Part shown: one piece after another, positions 31,747 to 40,745 of the stretch | How positions within the stretch are numbered: position 1 is the first letter of the stretch | Layout: each line of letters begins with the position of its first letter | Source of the DNA: Streptomyces sp. CCM_MD2014 | GTDB lineage: Bacteria; Actinomycetota; Actinomycetes; Streptomycetales; Streptomycetaceae | Assembly (NCBI RefSeq): GCF_000772045.1 | Contig: NZ_CP009754.1 | Coordinates: 4,154,001 to 4,218,000 of the forward strand | Reading direction: 5' to 3' | DNA: 64,000 nt | The notes under the pieces: generated by a model | The model's input: the letters and a program-made list of their open reading frames with translations, nothing else | What the model was told of the DNA's origin: nothing | The model's database searches: none | Made by a program: the position numbers and the translations under genes

Positions 31747-33777
31747 TCAGCCGATCCCGGGGACGAGCGAGACGATCAGGTCGATGAGCTTGATGCCGAG
31801 GAACGGGGCGATCAGACCGCCCAGTCCGTAGACGGCGAGGTTGCGGCGCAGCAGCCGGTCGGCGCTCATGGGCCGGTACCGCACGCCCCTGAGCGCGAGT
31901 GGGACCAGCACGACGATGATGAGCGCGTTGAAGATCACCGCGGACAGGATCGCCGAGGACGGGGAGGACAGCCCCATGATGTTGAGCCTGTCCAGGCCGG
32001 GATGGACGGCCGCGAAGAGCGCCGGGATGATCGCGAAGTACTTGGCGACGTCGTTGGCGATGGAGAACGTCGTGAGCGCCCCGCGGGTGATCAGCAGCTG
32101 CTTGCCGATCTCGACGATCTCGATGAGCTTGGTCGGGTCGGAGTCGAGGTCGACCATGTTGCCGGCCTCCTTGGCGGCCGACGTGCCGGTGTTCATCGCC
32201 ACGCCGACGTCCGCCTGGGCCAGCGCCGGGGCGTCGTTGGTGCCGTCGCCGGTCATCGCGACCAGCTTGCCGCCGGCCTGCTCCCGTTTGATGAGCGCCA
32301 TCTTGTCCTCGGGTGTGGCCTCCGCGAGGAAGTCGTCGACGCCCGCCTCGTCGGCGATGGCCTTGGCCGTCAGCGGGTTGTCGCCCGTGATCATGACGGT
32401 CCTGATGCCCATCCGCCGCAACTGCGCGAACCGCTCCCGCATGCCGTGCTTGACGACGTCCTTGAGATGGACCACGCCGAGGATCCGGGCACCGCGCCCG
32501 TCCTCCACCGCGACCAGCAGCGGCGTGCCGCCGGCCTCGGAGATGCCCCGTACGGCCGCTTCCGCGTCCCCGGCGACCTTGCCGCCCCGCTCCTCGACCC
32601 AGGCGACGACGGAACCGGCCGCGCCCTTGCGGACCTTGCGGCCGCCGACGTCCACGCCGGACATGCGGGTCTGCGCGGTGAACGCGACCCACTCGGCGCC
32701 GACGAGTTCGCCCTGGTGCCGTACGCGCAGGCCGTACTTCTCCTTGGCGAGGACGACGATCGAGCGGCCCTCGGGTGTCTCGTCGGCGAGTGAGGAGAGC
32801 TGGGCGGCGTCGGCGACCTCGGCCTCGGTGGTGCCGCGCACCGGCACGAACGCGGCCGCCTGCCGGTTGCCCAGCGTGATCGTGCCGGTCTTGTCGAGGA
32901 GCAGCGTGGAGACGTCGCCGGCGGCCTCGACGGCGCGGCCCGACTTGGCCAGTACGTTGCGCTGCACCAGGCGGTCCATGCCGGCGATGCCGATCGCGGA
33001 GAGCAGGGCGCCGATCGTGGTCGGGATGAGGCAGACCAGGAGGGCCACCAGCACGACCATGCTCAGGCGGACGCCGGCGTAGTCGGCGAACGGCGGGAGG
33101 GTGGCGCAGGCCAGCAGGAAGGCGACGGTCAGCGAGGCCAGCAGGATGTTCAGCGCGATCTCGTTCGGCGTCTTCTGCCGTGCCGCCCCCTCGACCAGGC
33201 CGATCATCCGGTCGATGAAGGTCTCGCCCGGCCTGGTGGTGATCCGTACGACGATGCGGTCGGAGAGCACCCTGGTCCCGCCGGTGACGGCGCTGCGGTC
33301 GCCGCCGGACTCGCGGATGACGGGCGCCGACTCCCCGGTGATCGCCGACTCGTCGACCGAGGCGACGCCCTCGACGACGTCGCCGTCGCCGGGGATGACG
33401 TCCCCGGCCTCGCAGACGACCAGGTCGCCGACGGCGAGTTCGGTGCCGGGGACGGTGGTGCCGTCGACGCGGCGGGCGACCGTGTCGGTCCTGGCCCGGC
33501 GCAGGGTGTCGGCCTGGGCCTTGCCCCGGCCCTCGGCGACCGCCTCCGCCAGGTTGGCGAAGAGCACGGTCAGCCACAGCCAGACGCTGATCGTCCAGCC
33601 GAACCCGTCACCCGGGTCGGTCAGGGAGAAGGCCGTGGTCAGGACGGAGCCGACGAGGACGACGAACAGGACGGGCGACTTCACCATCACCCGCGGGTCG
33701 AGCTTGCGCAGCGCGTCGGGCAGCGACGCGATGAGCTGCTTCGGGTCGAAGAGGGTGTTCCGTGTCTCGGTGCTCAT
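31747..33777 (-). CDS. kdpB: Potassium-transporting P-type ATPase subunit KdpB
   Basis: A 676-residue P-type ATPase that powers K+ uptake. Visible motifs: SAITGESAPV, the phosphorylation site LLLDKTGTIT, TGDNPLTAKAIA and the hinge GDGTNDAPALAQADVGVAMNTGT. Six to seven TM helices are distributed as expected. Its ATG overlaps the kdpA stop (ATGA). The length is normal for the family. No KdpDE sensor pair is in this window. Confidence 0.97.
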   Translation of the reverse strand: MSTETRNTLFDPKQLIASLPDALRKLDPRVMVKSPVLFVVLVGSVLTTAFSLTDPGDGFGWTISVWLWLTVLFANLAEAVAEGRGKAQADTLRRARTDTVARRVDGTTVPGTELAVGDLVVCEAGDVIPGDGDVVEGVASVDESAITGESAPVIRESGGDRSAVTGGTRVLSDRIVVRITTRPGETFIDRMIGLVEGAARQKTPNEIALNILLASLTVAFLLACATLPPFADYAGVRLSMVVLVALLVCLIPTTIGALLSAIGIAGMDRLVQRNVLAKSGRAVEAAGDVSTLLLDKTGTITLGNRQAAAFVPVRGTTEAEVADAAQLSSLADETPEGRSIVVLAKEKYGLRVRHQGELVGAEWVAFTAQTRMSGVDVGGRKVRKGAAGSVVAWVEERGGKVAGDAEAAVRGISEAGGTPLLVAVEDGRGARILGVVHLKDVVKHGMRERFAQLRRMGIRTVMITGDNPLTAKAIADEAGVDDFLAEATPEDKMALIKREQAGGKLVAMTGDGTNDAPALAQADVGVAMNTGTSAAKEAGNMVDLDSDPTKLIEIVEIGKQLLITRGALTTFSIANDVAKYFAIIPALFAAVHPGLDRLNIMGLSSPSSAILSAVIFNALIIVVLVPLALRGVRYRPMSADRLLRRNLAVYGLGGLIAPFLGIKLIDLIVSLVPGIG

Positions 33778-35435
33778 GCCAGCCCCTCGGCGAGCGGGCC
33801 CAGGGCGAGGGCCGGGAAGTAGGTCAGGCCGGTGATGATCAGGACGGCCCCCACCAGCAGGCCGCTGAACAGCGGCTTCTCGGTGCGCAGGGTGCCCGCG
33901 GTGGCCGGTACCGGCTGCTGCCCGGCGAGCGAGCCCGCGAGGGCCAGGACGAACACCATCGGCAGGAACCGGCCGAGCAGCATGGCGAGGCCGAGGGTGG
34001 TGTTGAACCACTGGGTGTCGGCGTTCAGGCCCGCGAAGGCCGAGCCGTTGTTGTTCGCGGCGGAGGTGTAGGCGTAAAGGATCTCGGAGAAGCCGTGCGC
34101 CCCGGTGTTGGTCATCGAGTCGCCCGGGGTGGGCAGGGCCATCGCCGCGGCGGTGAGGACCAGCACCAGGGCCGGGGTGATCAGGATGTAGCAGGCGGCG
34201 TACTTGATCTCGCGGGTGCCGATCTTCCGGCCCAGGTACTCGGGCGTACGGCCGACCATCAGTCCGGCGACGAAGACGGCGACGACCGCCATGACCAGCA
34301 TGCCGTAGAGGCCGGACCCGACCCCGCCGGGCGCGATCTCGCCCAGCATCATGCCGAGCAGGGTGATGCCGCCGCCGAGTCCGGTGTAGGAGGAGTGGAA
34401 GGAGTCCACGGCACCGGTGGAGGTCAGGGTGGTCGACACCGCGAAGAGCGACGAGCCGCCGATGCCGAAGCGGAGCTCCTTGCCCTCCGTCGCGCCCCCG
34501 GCCGCCTGCAGCGCCGGGCCGTGGTGGGCGAACTCGGTCCACATCATCAGGGCGACGAAGGAGACCCAGATGGCGGCCATCGCGCCGAGGATCGCGTAGC
34601 CCTGGCGCGGCGAGCCGGTCATGACGCCGAAGGTCCGGGTCAGGGAGACCGGGATGAGGAGGATCAGGAAGATCTCGAACAGGTTGGTGAACGGCGTCGG
34701 GTTCTCGAAGGGGTGGGCGGAGTTGGCGTTGAAGTAACCGCCGCCGTTGGTGCCCAGCTCCTTGATGACCTCCTGCGAGGCGACCGCTCCCCCGTTCCAC
34801 TGCTGCGGACCGCCCAGGAACTGACCCACCTCGTGGATGCCGGAGAAGTTCTGGACGACCCCGCAGGCCACCAGGATCACCGCGCCGACCACGGCGACGG
34901 GCACCAGGACGCGGACGACACCGCGGACCAGGTCGGCCCAGAAGTTGCCGAGTTCACCGGTGCGGGACCGTGCGAAGCCTCGTACGAGGGCGACGGCCAC
35001 GGCGATGCCGACGGCCGCCGAGACGAAGTTCTGCACGGCCAGACCGGCGGTCTGCACGACGTGGCCCATGGCCTGCTCGCCGTAGTACGACTGCCAGTTG
35101 GTGTTGGACACGAAGGACGCGGCGGTGTTGAACGCCTGGTCCGGGTCGATGGAGGCGAAGCCGAGCGAGCCGGGCAGGACGCCCTGGAGCCGCTGGAGCA
35201 GGTAGAGGAAGAGGACACCGGCGAGGGAGAAGGCGAGCACGCCGCGCAGGTAGGCGGGCCAGCGCATCCCCGTGTCCGGGTCGGCACCGATGCCCTTGTA
35301 GATCCACTTCTCGATCCGCAGGTGCCGGGGCGAGGAGTAGACCCCGGCCAGGTAGGTGCCGAGGGGTATGTGGGCGAGGGCCAGCGCGGCGACGAGCGCG
35401 AGCAGCTGGAGCACGCCGGAGAGTACGGGGCTCAT
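33774..35435 (-). CDS. kdpA: Potassium-transporting ATPase subunit KdpA
   Basis: A 553-residue K+ channel-like subunit with about ten TM helices. Filter-region segments are visible: FVSNTNWQSY, ELGTNGGGYFNANSAHPFENPT, and later AYTSAANNNGSAFAGL. It lies 7 bases after the kdpF stop and overlaps kdpB. Normal length. Confidence 0.97.
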   Translation of the reverse strand: MSPVLSGVLQLLALVAALALAHIPLGTYLAGVYSSPRHLRIEKWIYKGIGADPDTGMRWPAYLRGVLAFSLAGVLFLYLLQRLQGVLPGSLGFASIDPDQAFNTAASFVSNTNWQSYYGEQAMGHVVQTAGLAVQNFVSAAVGIAVAVALVRGFARSRTGELGNFWADLVRGVVRVLVPVAVVGAVILVACGVVQNFSGIHEVGQFLGGPQQWNGGAVASQEVIKELGTNGGGYFNANSAHPFENPTPFTNLFEIFLILLIPVSLTRTFGVMTGSPRQGYAILGAMAAIWVSFVALMMWTEFAHHGPALQAAGGATEGKELRFGIGGSSLFAVSTTLTSTGAVDSFHSSYTGLGGGITLLGMMLGEIAPGGVGSGLYGMLVMAVVAVFVAGLMVGRTPEYLGRKIGTREIKYAACYILITPALVLVLTAAAMALPTPGDSMTNTGAHGFSEILYAYTSAANNNGSAFAGLNADTQWFNTTLGLAMLLGRFLPMVFVLALAGSLAGQQPVPATAGTLRTEKPLFSGLLVGAVLIITGLTYFPALALGPLAEGLA

Positions 35436-35442
35436 GCGGCGC

Positions 35443-35532
35443 TCAGAACCTCTCCGGGTGGATCAGGGCGAGGACGAGGTAGCCGAGCAGGGCGACGGCC
35501 ACGATCAGGCCGACGATGTTCTCGGCGGTCAC
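35443..35532 (-). CDS. kdpF: Potassium-transporting ATPase subunit KdpF
   Basis: A 29-residue single-TM peptide, MTAENIVGLIVAVALLGYLV then LALIHPERF. The HPERF ending is characteristic of KdpF, which stabilises the KdpABC complex. It starts at a GTG that overlaps the stop of the preceding 27-residue gene as GTGA. Confidence 0.88.
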   Translation of the reverse strand: MTAENIVGLIVAVALLGYLVLALIHPERF

Positions 35533-35612
35533 AGCTTCGTCACCCCCTTGGCGACGAGGGCCACGAGCGCGAACACCGCGAGCGTGGTGACGACGAAGGC
35601 CACGTCGGCCAT
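35529..35612 (-). CDS. 27-residue membrane peptide preceding kdpF
   Basis: The frame MADVAFVVTTLAVFALVALVAKG plus VTKL is one TM helix with a Lys-rich end. GGAGC lies before the ATG. The stop overlaps the kdpF start by 4 bases, so the two are translationally coupled and the peptide is the first gene of the operon. It is similar in size and plan to KdpF but differs in sequence. It is too short for routine gene finding. Its role could be as an accessory subunit or a translational leader. Confidence 0.6.
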   Translation of the reverse strand: MADVAFVVTTLAVFALVALVAKGVTKL

Positions 35613-35743
35613 CGCGAGCTCCTAGTGAGGTGCGGAAGAGAAGCTGACAGGGAGATGAGAGCCCCCTTCCGACCGTTTTCCGCCGCCGTTGATGGCTTCC
35701 ATACGGCGGCGCGCTCGCCCTTGACACCTCTCTGACGACGCAC

Positions 35744-35774
35744 GGCGCCACCCGACGGGGTGTCGGGCGGCGCC
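35744..35774 (-). terminator. Terminator of the carbonic anhydrase gene
   Basis: On the minus-strand RNA, GGCGCCGCCCGAC pairs with GUCGGGUGGCGCC, 13 pairs including one G-U, around a 5-base loop. On the other strand the same position is an A-C mismatch, so the structure favours the minus direction. It separates the carbonic anhydrase gene from the kdp operon promoter. Confidence 0.7.
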
Positions 35775-35846
35775 GCTCACAGGGGTGGTGCTGCGGCCCG
35801 CGCTGCTTCGCGCCGCGGGTGAAGGCGCTACGGGAGTGCCGGTCGG

Positions 35847-36470
35847 CTACTCCGGGAGCCCGTGGGCCGCCACGCGATTCACCGTTCCCCCGGCCAGGCG
35901 GTAGGACAGGCCGACGACCGCGCACCGGCCGGCGGCCACCTCGTCCGCCAGCAGGGCCGAGCGTCCCACCAGGCCGTCCACGCTGCGGCGGATGTGCTCG
36001 TCCACGAACCGGTCGATCCCGTCGTCGCCCTGGGCGCGTGCCGCGAGCACGCTGGGGATCACCCGTTCCACGACGTCCCCGATGTAGCCGGCCGGCGCCG
36101 TACCGCCGAGCACGGCCTCGGCGGCCGCGGTGACCGCGCCGCAGGAGTCGTGCCCGAGCACCACCACGAGCGGCGCGCCCAGCACCTTGACGCCGTACTC
36201 GACGCTGCCCAGCGCCTCCGCGCCCGCCACGTGGCCGGCCGTCCGTACCACGAACAGGTCGCCGAGACCCCGGTCGAAGATGATCTCGGCCGCCAGCCGC
36301 GAGTCCGAGCACCCGAAGAGCACCGCGAACGGATGCTGACGCGGGGCCAGCTCCGACCGGCGGTCGGCGTCCTGGTTGGGGTGGAGACGGTCACCGCTCA
36401 CGAAACGGGCGTTGCCCTGCAACAGGGCCGCGTAGGCCTCGGCGGGGGAGGAAGGGCTCAGATCAGGCAT
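35847..36470 (-). CDS. Beta-class carbonic anhydrase
   Basis: A 207-residue enzyme interconverting CO2 and bicarbonate. Zinc ligands are C54 in FGCSDSR (with D56/R58), H107 and C110 in GHDSCGA. The ATG at 36470 places the domain at the usual distance. A divergent small membrane protein gene and an ArsR gene lie just upstream, and an inverted repeat is in the shared region. No bicarbonate transporter is adjacent. Confidence 0.92.
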   Translation of the reverse strand: MPDLSPSSPAEAYAALLQGNARFVSGDRLHPNQDADRRSELAPRQHPFAVLFGCSDSRLAAEIIFDRGLGDLFVVRTAGHVAGAEALGSVEYGVKVLGAPLVVVLGHDSCGAVTAAAEAVLGGTAPAGYIGDVVERVIPSVLAARAQGDDGIDRFVDEHIRRSVDGLVGRSALLADEVAAGRCAVVGLSYRLAGGTVNRVAAHGLPE

Positions 36471-36540
36471 GGGAGCAAGGTACTGGCCCGCCCCCGGAAG
36501 GGTGTGCAGGCGGGTACAGTGGAAAGACATGCAGAGTTCT

Positions 36541-36556
36541 GCAATTCATCAATTGC
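36541..36556. promoter_or_regulatory. Inverted repeat GCAATT-N4-AATTGC
   Basis: A perfect AT-rich palindrome in a GC-rich background, with a TGCA-N6-TGCA pair just before it (36530-36544). TACAGT at 36515-36520 is a -10 candidate for the downstream small gene, so the palindrome lies just after its transcription start. The ArsR regulator at 36783-37136 is the natural candidate binder. Confidence 0.5.
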
Positions 36557-36599
36557 CTGGATTCCTACTTCCCCCACGAGCGGACGAGAGGTGATCGGG

Positions 36600-36767
36600 A
36601 TGCCGGTTCCGCCGTCGGGCGGCGGGGCACGCGACGACCGCGGCACCTCCGAGCGCCGGTTCGAGCGCGGTGTCGCCCTGCGGGCGGGCTTCTACGTCTT
36701 CGGCACGCATCTCCTCGCCGGCTTCATCTGGCTGCTCTTCTACGTGGGGGAGCACGCCCACAAGTGA
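36600..36767 (+). CDS. 55-residue single-TM membrane protein (DUF6126-like)
   Basis: A charged N-terminus (RDDRGTSERRFERG) is followed by one helix, ALRAGFYVFGTHLLAGFIWLLFYVGEH. The GTHLLAGF core resembles the small actinobacterial DUF6126 family, but I am not certain. A GAGAGG site lies before the ATG. It converges on the ArsR gene 15 bases away. Role unknown. Confidence 0.6.
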   Translation: MPVPPSGGGARDDRGTSERRFERGVALRAGFYVFGTHLLAGFIWLLFYVGEHAHK

Positions 36768-36782
36768 CCGGGCGCCGCGCCG

Positions 36783-37136
36783 CTACGCCGGTGGCGGTTC
36801 CGGCTCGGGCTGTCCGGCCCGGAGGTCCGCGAGCAGTTCGGCCTGCCCGGCGAGCACACCGGAGAGGATGCCGCGCGCGACCCTGAGCAACTCGGCGATC
36901 TGGGGGCTGGTCAGGGAGTAGTAGACGTTCGATCCCTCTTTGCGGGACACCACGAGGTTCGCCCGGCGCAACACCGCGAGCTGCTGGGAGAGGTGGGCCG
37001 GCTCGATCCCCACCTCGGGCAGCATCTCCGCCACCGCGTGCTCCCGCTCGCTCAGCAGCTCCAGGACGCGGATGCGCGCCGGGTGGCCGAGCGTCTTGAA
37101 GAACTCGGCCTTCAACTGGTACAGCGGCGTGCTCAT
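36783..37136 (-). CDS. ArsR-family winged-helix regulator, thiol-free
   Basis: A 117-residue protein: FFKTLGHPARIRVLELL, the recognition helix IEPAHLSQQLAVLRRANLV and the wing KEGSNVYYSL. There is no cysteine, so it does not sense thiophilic metals like the ars locus repressors. It may respond to a redox or ionic cue or bind constitutively. Next to a carbonic anhydrase gene it may control CO2/bicarbonate functions, which is inference. Confidence 0.82.
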   Translation of the reverse strand: MSTPLYQLKAEFFKTLGHPARIRVLELLSEREHAVAEMLPEVGIEPAHLSQQLAVLRRANLVVSRKEGSNVYYSLTSPQIAELLRVARGILSGVLAGQAELLADLRAGQPEPEPPPA

Positions 37137-37394
37137 CGTGCCCTCAGCTTTCTCGCACCGCGGCGGCCCGCCCCGGCCGCCCCGCCCTGGGCGCGTGGCG
37201 CCCGTCCCGTCCTCATCAGCATGCCGCCCATCCTCGCCCGAGCCACCCGTCAGGCCGAATCCGCCGGGACGAACTCCGTCCCGCCCGGCCGGTGCCGCGT
37301 TACTCCGACCGGCTGCGGACGGACGGCGACCGCCCGCCCGCCGGGACACAGTGGGTGCAAGGCGATCCGCACGGCGGGAAACGAGGCACGCGCG

Positions 37395-38789
37395 ATGGCG
37401 GAGGAACGGCAGCGCTCACCGGACGGGGCGACCTCGGCCGACGAGAGCTCCGCGGCCGGCTCGGACGAACCGTACGCCTCACTCCTCGACCTGCCGCTCA
37501 GCTCCGACCTGAACCGGATCGGCGAGCAGCTGCACGCCCTGGCCCGCGCCCAGGGGACCCTGCAGGGGCTGCTCCAGGCCGTGGTGAACATCACCAGCGA
37601 GCTGGAGCTGCCCGCGGTGCTGCGCCGCATCGTGCGCACGGCCATGGACCTGGTCGGCGCCCGCTACGGGGCCATGGGCGTCCTCGACCAGGACGGCAGG
37701 CTCCTGGAGGAGTTCATCCCCCTGGGGCTCAGCGCCAAGGAGCTGGCCGACCTGGAGGGCGTGGAGCTGCCGAGGGGCCGGGGACTGCTCGGGCACCTGA
37801 TCCACCACCCCGAGCCGCTGCGGGTCAAGGACATCTCGCGCCACCCGGAGTCGGCGGGTTTCCCGCCCGGACATCCACCGATGCGCAGCCTGCTCGGGGT
37901 GGCGATCAGCGTGCGCGGCCGGATCTACGGCAACCTCTACCTCTCCGAACGCAAGGACGGCCAGCCCTTCGACCGGCACGACGAGGGCGTGATCCGCGCG
38001 CTGGCCGGAACGGCGGGCGTCGCGATCGAGAACGCCCGCCTCTACCAGCAGGTCCAGCACAGCAGCGAGCAGTTCCAGCGACTGCTGCTGCCCCGCCTGC
38101 CCGACCTGCGGCCCTTCACCGCGGGCGCGGCCTACCGCCCGGCGAGCCCGCCGGCGGCCGTGGGCGGCGACTGGTACGACGCCATGCTGCTGCCCGACGG
38201 AGCCTGCGCGGCGGTGATCGGCGACGTGGTGGGACACGACCTGCGGGCCGCGGCCGACATGTCGCAGATCCGCAACATGCTGCGCGCTCTGTACTACGAC
38301 CCGAGCGCCGCGCCCAGCACCTCCCTCGCCCGGCTCGACCGGATCATGAACGCCGCCCTGGACGAGGCCCCCGTCGCGACGGCGCTGCTCGCGCGGCTGG
38401 AGCCCGCCGACGGCGCGTGGCAGCTGCGGTGGTCCAGCGCGGGGCACCCGCCGCCGCTCGTGCTGCTGCCCGACGGGCGGGTGCACTACCTGGACGTGGA
38501 GCCCGGGCTCCCCCTCGGGGTGGCGCCCGAGCTGCCGCGGCCCGACCACTGCCGGCCGCTGCCCGTGGACAGCACCGTCGTCCTGTTCACCGACGGCCTC
38601 GTGGAGGTCCCCGGCCAGCCGCTGGACCGGGGCCTGGACGCCCTGGCCGTGACCGCCTCCCGGCTGGTGGGACTCGCGCCCGACGAGCTGTGCCGTGCCC
38701 TGGTCACCCACCGGCCCGGCGACGGACACGACGACAAGGCCGTCCTCGCCCTGCGCACTCCGCCCCTGACGAGCTACGGCTCCTCCTGA
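37395..38789 (+). CDS. GAF / PP2C SpoIIE-type phosphatase
   Basis: A 464-residue cytoplasmic regulator. After an acidic lead of about 60 residues a GAF domain runs to about residue 220 (LRRIVRTAMDLVGARYGAMGV through GVAIENARLYQQV). A linker helix and the PP2C domain follow: GGDWYDAMLL, IGDVVGHD, SSAGHPPPLVLL, LFTDGLVEVPG, HDDKAVLALRTP. It dephosphorylates STAS anti-anti-sigma factors. The ATG at 37395 is the first good start. It is convergent with an RsbW-like ATPase gene 18 bases away, which may act in the same pathway. Confidence 0.88.
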   Translation: MAEERQRSPDGATSADESSAAGSDEPYASLLDLPLSSDLNRIGEQLHALARAQGTLQGLLQAVVNITSELELPAVLRRIVRTAMDLVGARYGAMGVLDQDGRLLEEFIPLGLSAKELADLEGVELPRGRGLLGHLIHHPEPLRVKDISRHPESAGFPPGHPPMRSLLGVAISVRGRIYGNLYLSERKDGQPFDRHDEGVIRALAGTAGVAIENARLYQQVQHSSEQFQRLLLPRLPDLRPFTAGAAYRPASPPAAVGGDWYDAMLLPDGACAAVIGDVVGHDLRAAADMSQIRNMLRALYYDPSAAPSTSLARLDRIMNAALDEAPVATALLARLEPADGAWQLRWSSAGHPPPLVLLPDGRVHYLDVEPGLPLGVAPELPRPDHCRPLPVDSTVVLFTDGLVEVPGQPLDRGLDALAVTASRLVGLAPDELCRALVTHRPGDGHDDKAVLALRTPPLTSYGSS

Positions 38790-38807
38790 ATGCGGCCGGT
38801 GCCTACG

Positions 38808-39236
38808 TCACAGGGGGAGGGTGACCCAGATGCTCTTGCCCCGGCCGTCGTCGTCGCCCCGGACCACCGCGGTGCCGCCCAGCTCGCCGGTGAGCTCCAT
38901 GACGGTCGCCAGGCCCCCTCGCCGGCGGCCACCCGTTCCCGCGCCGTTCAGCCGGGGCCGGTGGGGGTGGCGGTCGTGCACGGCGAAGGCCAGGCAGTCG
39001 TCGCCGACCGCGTACGTGACGGTCACCTGCTCGCTGAGCGGCGACGCGTGGCGGACGCTGTTGGTGACCAGCTCGCTGAGGATCAGCAGGGCGGGTGCCA
39101 CGGCGGGGTGCCCGGGGTTCACGCCCCACTCGGCGAGCGCCTGCTCGGCGGTTTCCCGGGCCACCCGGACCGCCGGGGGCGTCGCCGGCAGGGTGAGCAC
39201 GTGCCGGTGGGGCAGGTGGCGGAGCAGGGGGCTCAT
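38808..39236 (-). CDS. RsbW-like ATP-binding protein (HATPase, anti-sigma type)
   Basis: A 142-residue single-domain GHKL ATPase of the kind encoded in dozens in streptomycete genomes. The N box reads ILSELVTNSVRHA. The rest is degenerate: VHDRHPHRP, then GGRRRGGLATVMELT. Classical members phosphorylate STAS proteins or bind sigma factors. The partner cannot be told from sequence. Confidence 0.8.
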   Translation of the reverse strand: MSPLLRHLPHRHVLTLPATPPAVRVARETAEQALAEWGVNPGHPAVAPALLILSELVTNSVRHASPLSEQVTVTYAVGDDCLAFAVHDRHPHRPRLNGAGTGGRRRGGLATVMELTGELGGTAVVRGDDDGRGKSIWVTLPL

Positions 39237-39336
39237 CGCGTCTCCACATGAGAAACCGGGTCCGCGGCTACCTGCGGACCCGGACTCCCAGCATCCAACG
39301 ACTTGCCAACTTTCGCAATTCAGCAGACCTGCGGCA

Positions 39337-39383
39337 CTCGGGCCGTCTCAGGCAGTCCGAGACCGCCTCGGGCCGTCTCAGGC
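39337..39383. repeat. 17-bp direct repeat at the end of the PAP2 gene
   Basis: CTCGGGCCGTCTCAGGC occurs at 39337-39353 and 39367-39383. The second copy overlaps the stop codon of the PAP2 gene. A slip duplication that moved or copied the gene end is likely; it may also form hairpins that end transcription. Confidence 0.6.
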
Positions 39384-40727
39384 CGCCTCGAGCCGCGGTT
39401 CCGGTCGCGTCGGCGCCGCCGCGGCCGCCGGTTCCCACTCCTTCGCGGTCCGTACGTAGCCGTGGACCACCGAGGCCATCGACAGCAGCAGGAGCGGCCC
39501 GAAGACCCACGGGTGCCGGGCCATCTCCAGCGGTATGAAGCGCGTGGCCGTCAGGATCGCGGCGAACACCAGCACCCCGTGGGCGACCAGCACGGTCCCC
39601 GACCGGTCCCAGCCGCGGTCCAGGGCGCGCAGCCCCGCCTCCACGGTGACCGCGAACACCACACCGGCGACGAGGTCGATGGCGTAGTGGTAACCGAATC
39701 CCAGCGTGGCGGTGAGCGTGGCGACCAGCCAGAAAGCCCCCGCCCAGCGCAGGACGCGCGGCCCCTTCCGGGAGTGGATGAAGATCACGACGGCCCACGC
39801 CGTGTGCAGGCTGGGCATGCAGTTGCGGGGGGTGACCCCGTCGTACGTGAACGGGTGCGGCGCGCCGATCGGCGGCAGCGTGTGCGGCCACAGGTTGGCG
39901 ATCGCCCACTCCTCGCCGCCGGTGCCGAAGGCGCCGGTGCCGTAGGCGAAGACCGGGCCGACCACCGGGAAGATCATGTAGATGCCGGGTCCGAGCAGGC
40001 CTACCAGCAGGAAGGTGCGGACCAGGTGGTGGCGCGGGAAGCGGCGCTCGGCGCGCACCTTGCGCAGCTGGTACAGGGCGACGACGGCCGCGGCCACCGC
40101 GAGTTGGGCGTAGACCCAGTCCAGCAGGTGCTCACCGACCGGGCCGGTGGCCTCGACGGCCCGGCCCATCAGCCAGGACGGGTTGCCCAGCGCGTGGTCG
40201 GCGGTCGCCACATAGGGGTCGAGGACGTCCGGGCGGGTCTTGGAGGTGATCAGCAGCCAGGCGTCGCCGGTCTTGCGGCCGGCCACCAGCAGGAGGCCGA
40301 GCCCGACGCCCTTCAGCAGGAGGATCCGTTCCGGGCCGGTGCGCCGCGTCACGGCGACGACCCCGCAGCCCAGGACCGCCCACAGCGCGCCGTTGCCGAA
40401 GGTGTGGGTGCCGGACGCGGGGGCGTCCGCCGCCCACCGCACCAGCGCGACGACGAGATCGATGCCGACCGCGGCGGCCGCCGCGACGAACCGTTCCCGC
40501 CAGGTCAGGACCACCATCGTGAGCGCCAGACCGGCGTAGAGCAGGGGCCCCGACGCGGGGGCGAACACCAACTCCCTGGCCTGGTTGGTCATCGGCCCCG
40601 GCAGGCCGTAGCGGCGCGCGGCGATCTCCAGGGCGATGAGGAACGCGAGGGTCGCCGCACCCGCCACGGCCCAGAGTCTCGCCCGCGTCCCGCCCCTGGG
40701 TATTCGCGGAGTTTCCCGTGATGACAT
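39378..40727 (-). CDS. PAP2-superfamily membrane phosphatase/phosphotransferase
   Basis: A 449-residue protein with about 10-12 TM helices. The PAP2 active-site motifs are in the second half: NCMPSLHTAWAV (motif 2 with Ser-His) and GFGYHYAIDLVAG (motif 3 with His-Asp). This is the layout of AUR1/inositolphosphotransferase-like enzymes that move polar head groups on lipids. TAGTTT (40740-40735) lies 7 bases before the ATG, so it has its own leaderless promoter, although the VOC gene is only 18 bases upstream. Confidence 0.8.
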   Translation of the reverse strand: MSSRETPRIPRGGTRARLWAVAGAATLAFLIALEIAARRYGLPGPMTNQARELVFAPASGPLLYAGLALTMVVLTWRERFVAAAAAVGIDLVVALVRWAADAPASGTHTFGNGALWAVLGCGVVAVTRRTGPERILLLKGVGLGLLLVAGRKTGDAWLLITSKTRPDVLDPYVATADHALGNPSWLMGRAVEATGPVGEHLLDWVYAQLAVAAAVVALYQLRKVRAERRFPRHHLVRTFLLVGLLGPGIYMIFPVVGPVFAYGTGAFGTGGEEWAIANLWPHTLPPIGAPHPFTYDGVTPRNCMPSLHTAWAVVIFIHSRKGPRVLRWAGAFWLVATLTATLGFGYHYAIDLVAGVVFAVTVEAGLRALDRGWDRSGTVLVAHGVLVFAAILTATRFIPLEMARHPWVFGPLLLLSMASVVHGYVRTAKEWEPAAAAAPTRPEPRLEAA

Positions 40728-40745
40728 GCACAGGAAACTAGCCCA

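Noticed and set aside
31747..34800. 1017-codon frame longer than KdpB on the same strand
   Set aside because: Only the portion from 33777 is KdpB; the upstream part is an out-of-frame reading of kdpA. The kdpB ATG overlaps the kdpA stop.
35613..35743. c-di-AMP (ydaO-type) riboswitch before the kdp operon
   Set aside because: The region is too short once the carbonic anhydrase terminator is removed, and no conserved riboswitch core was recognised by eye; a covariance-model search would decide.
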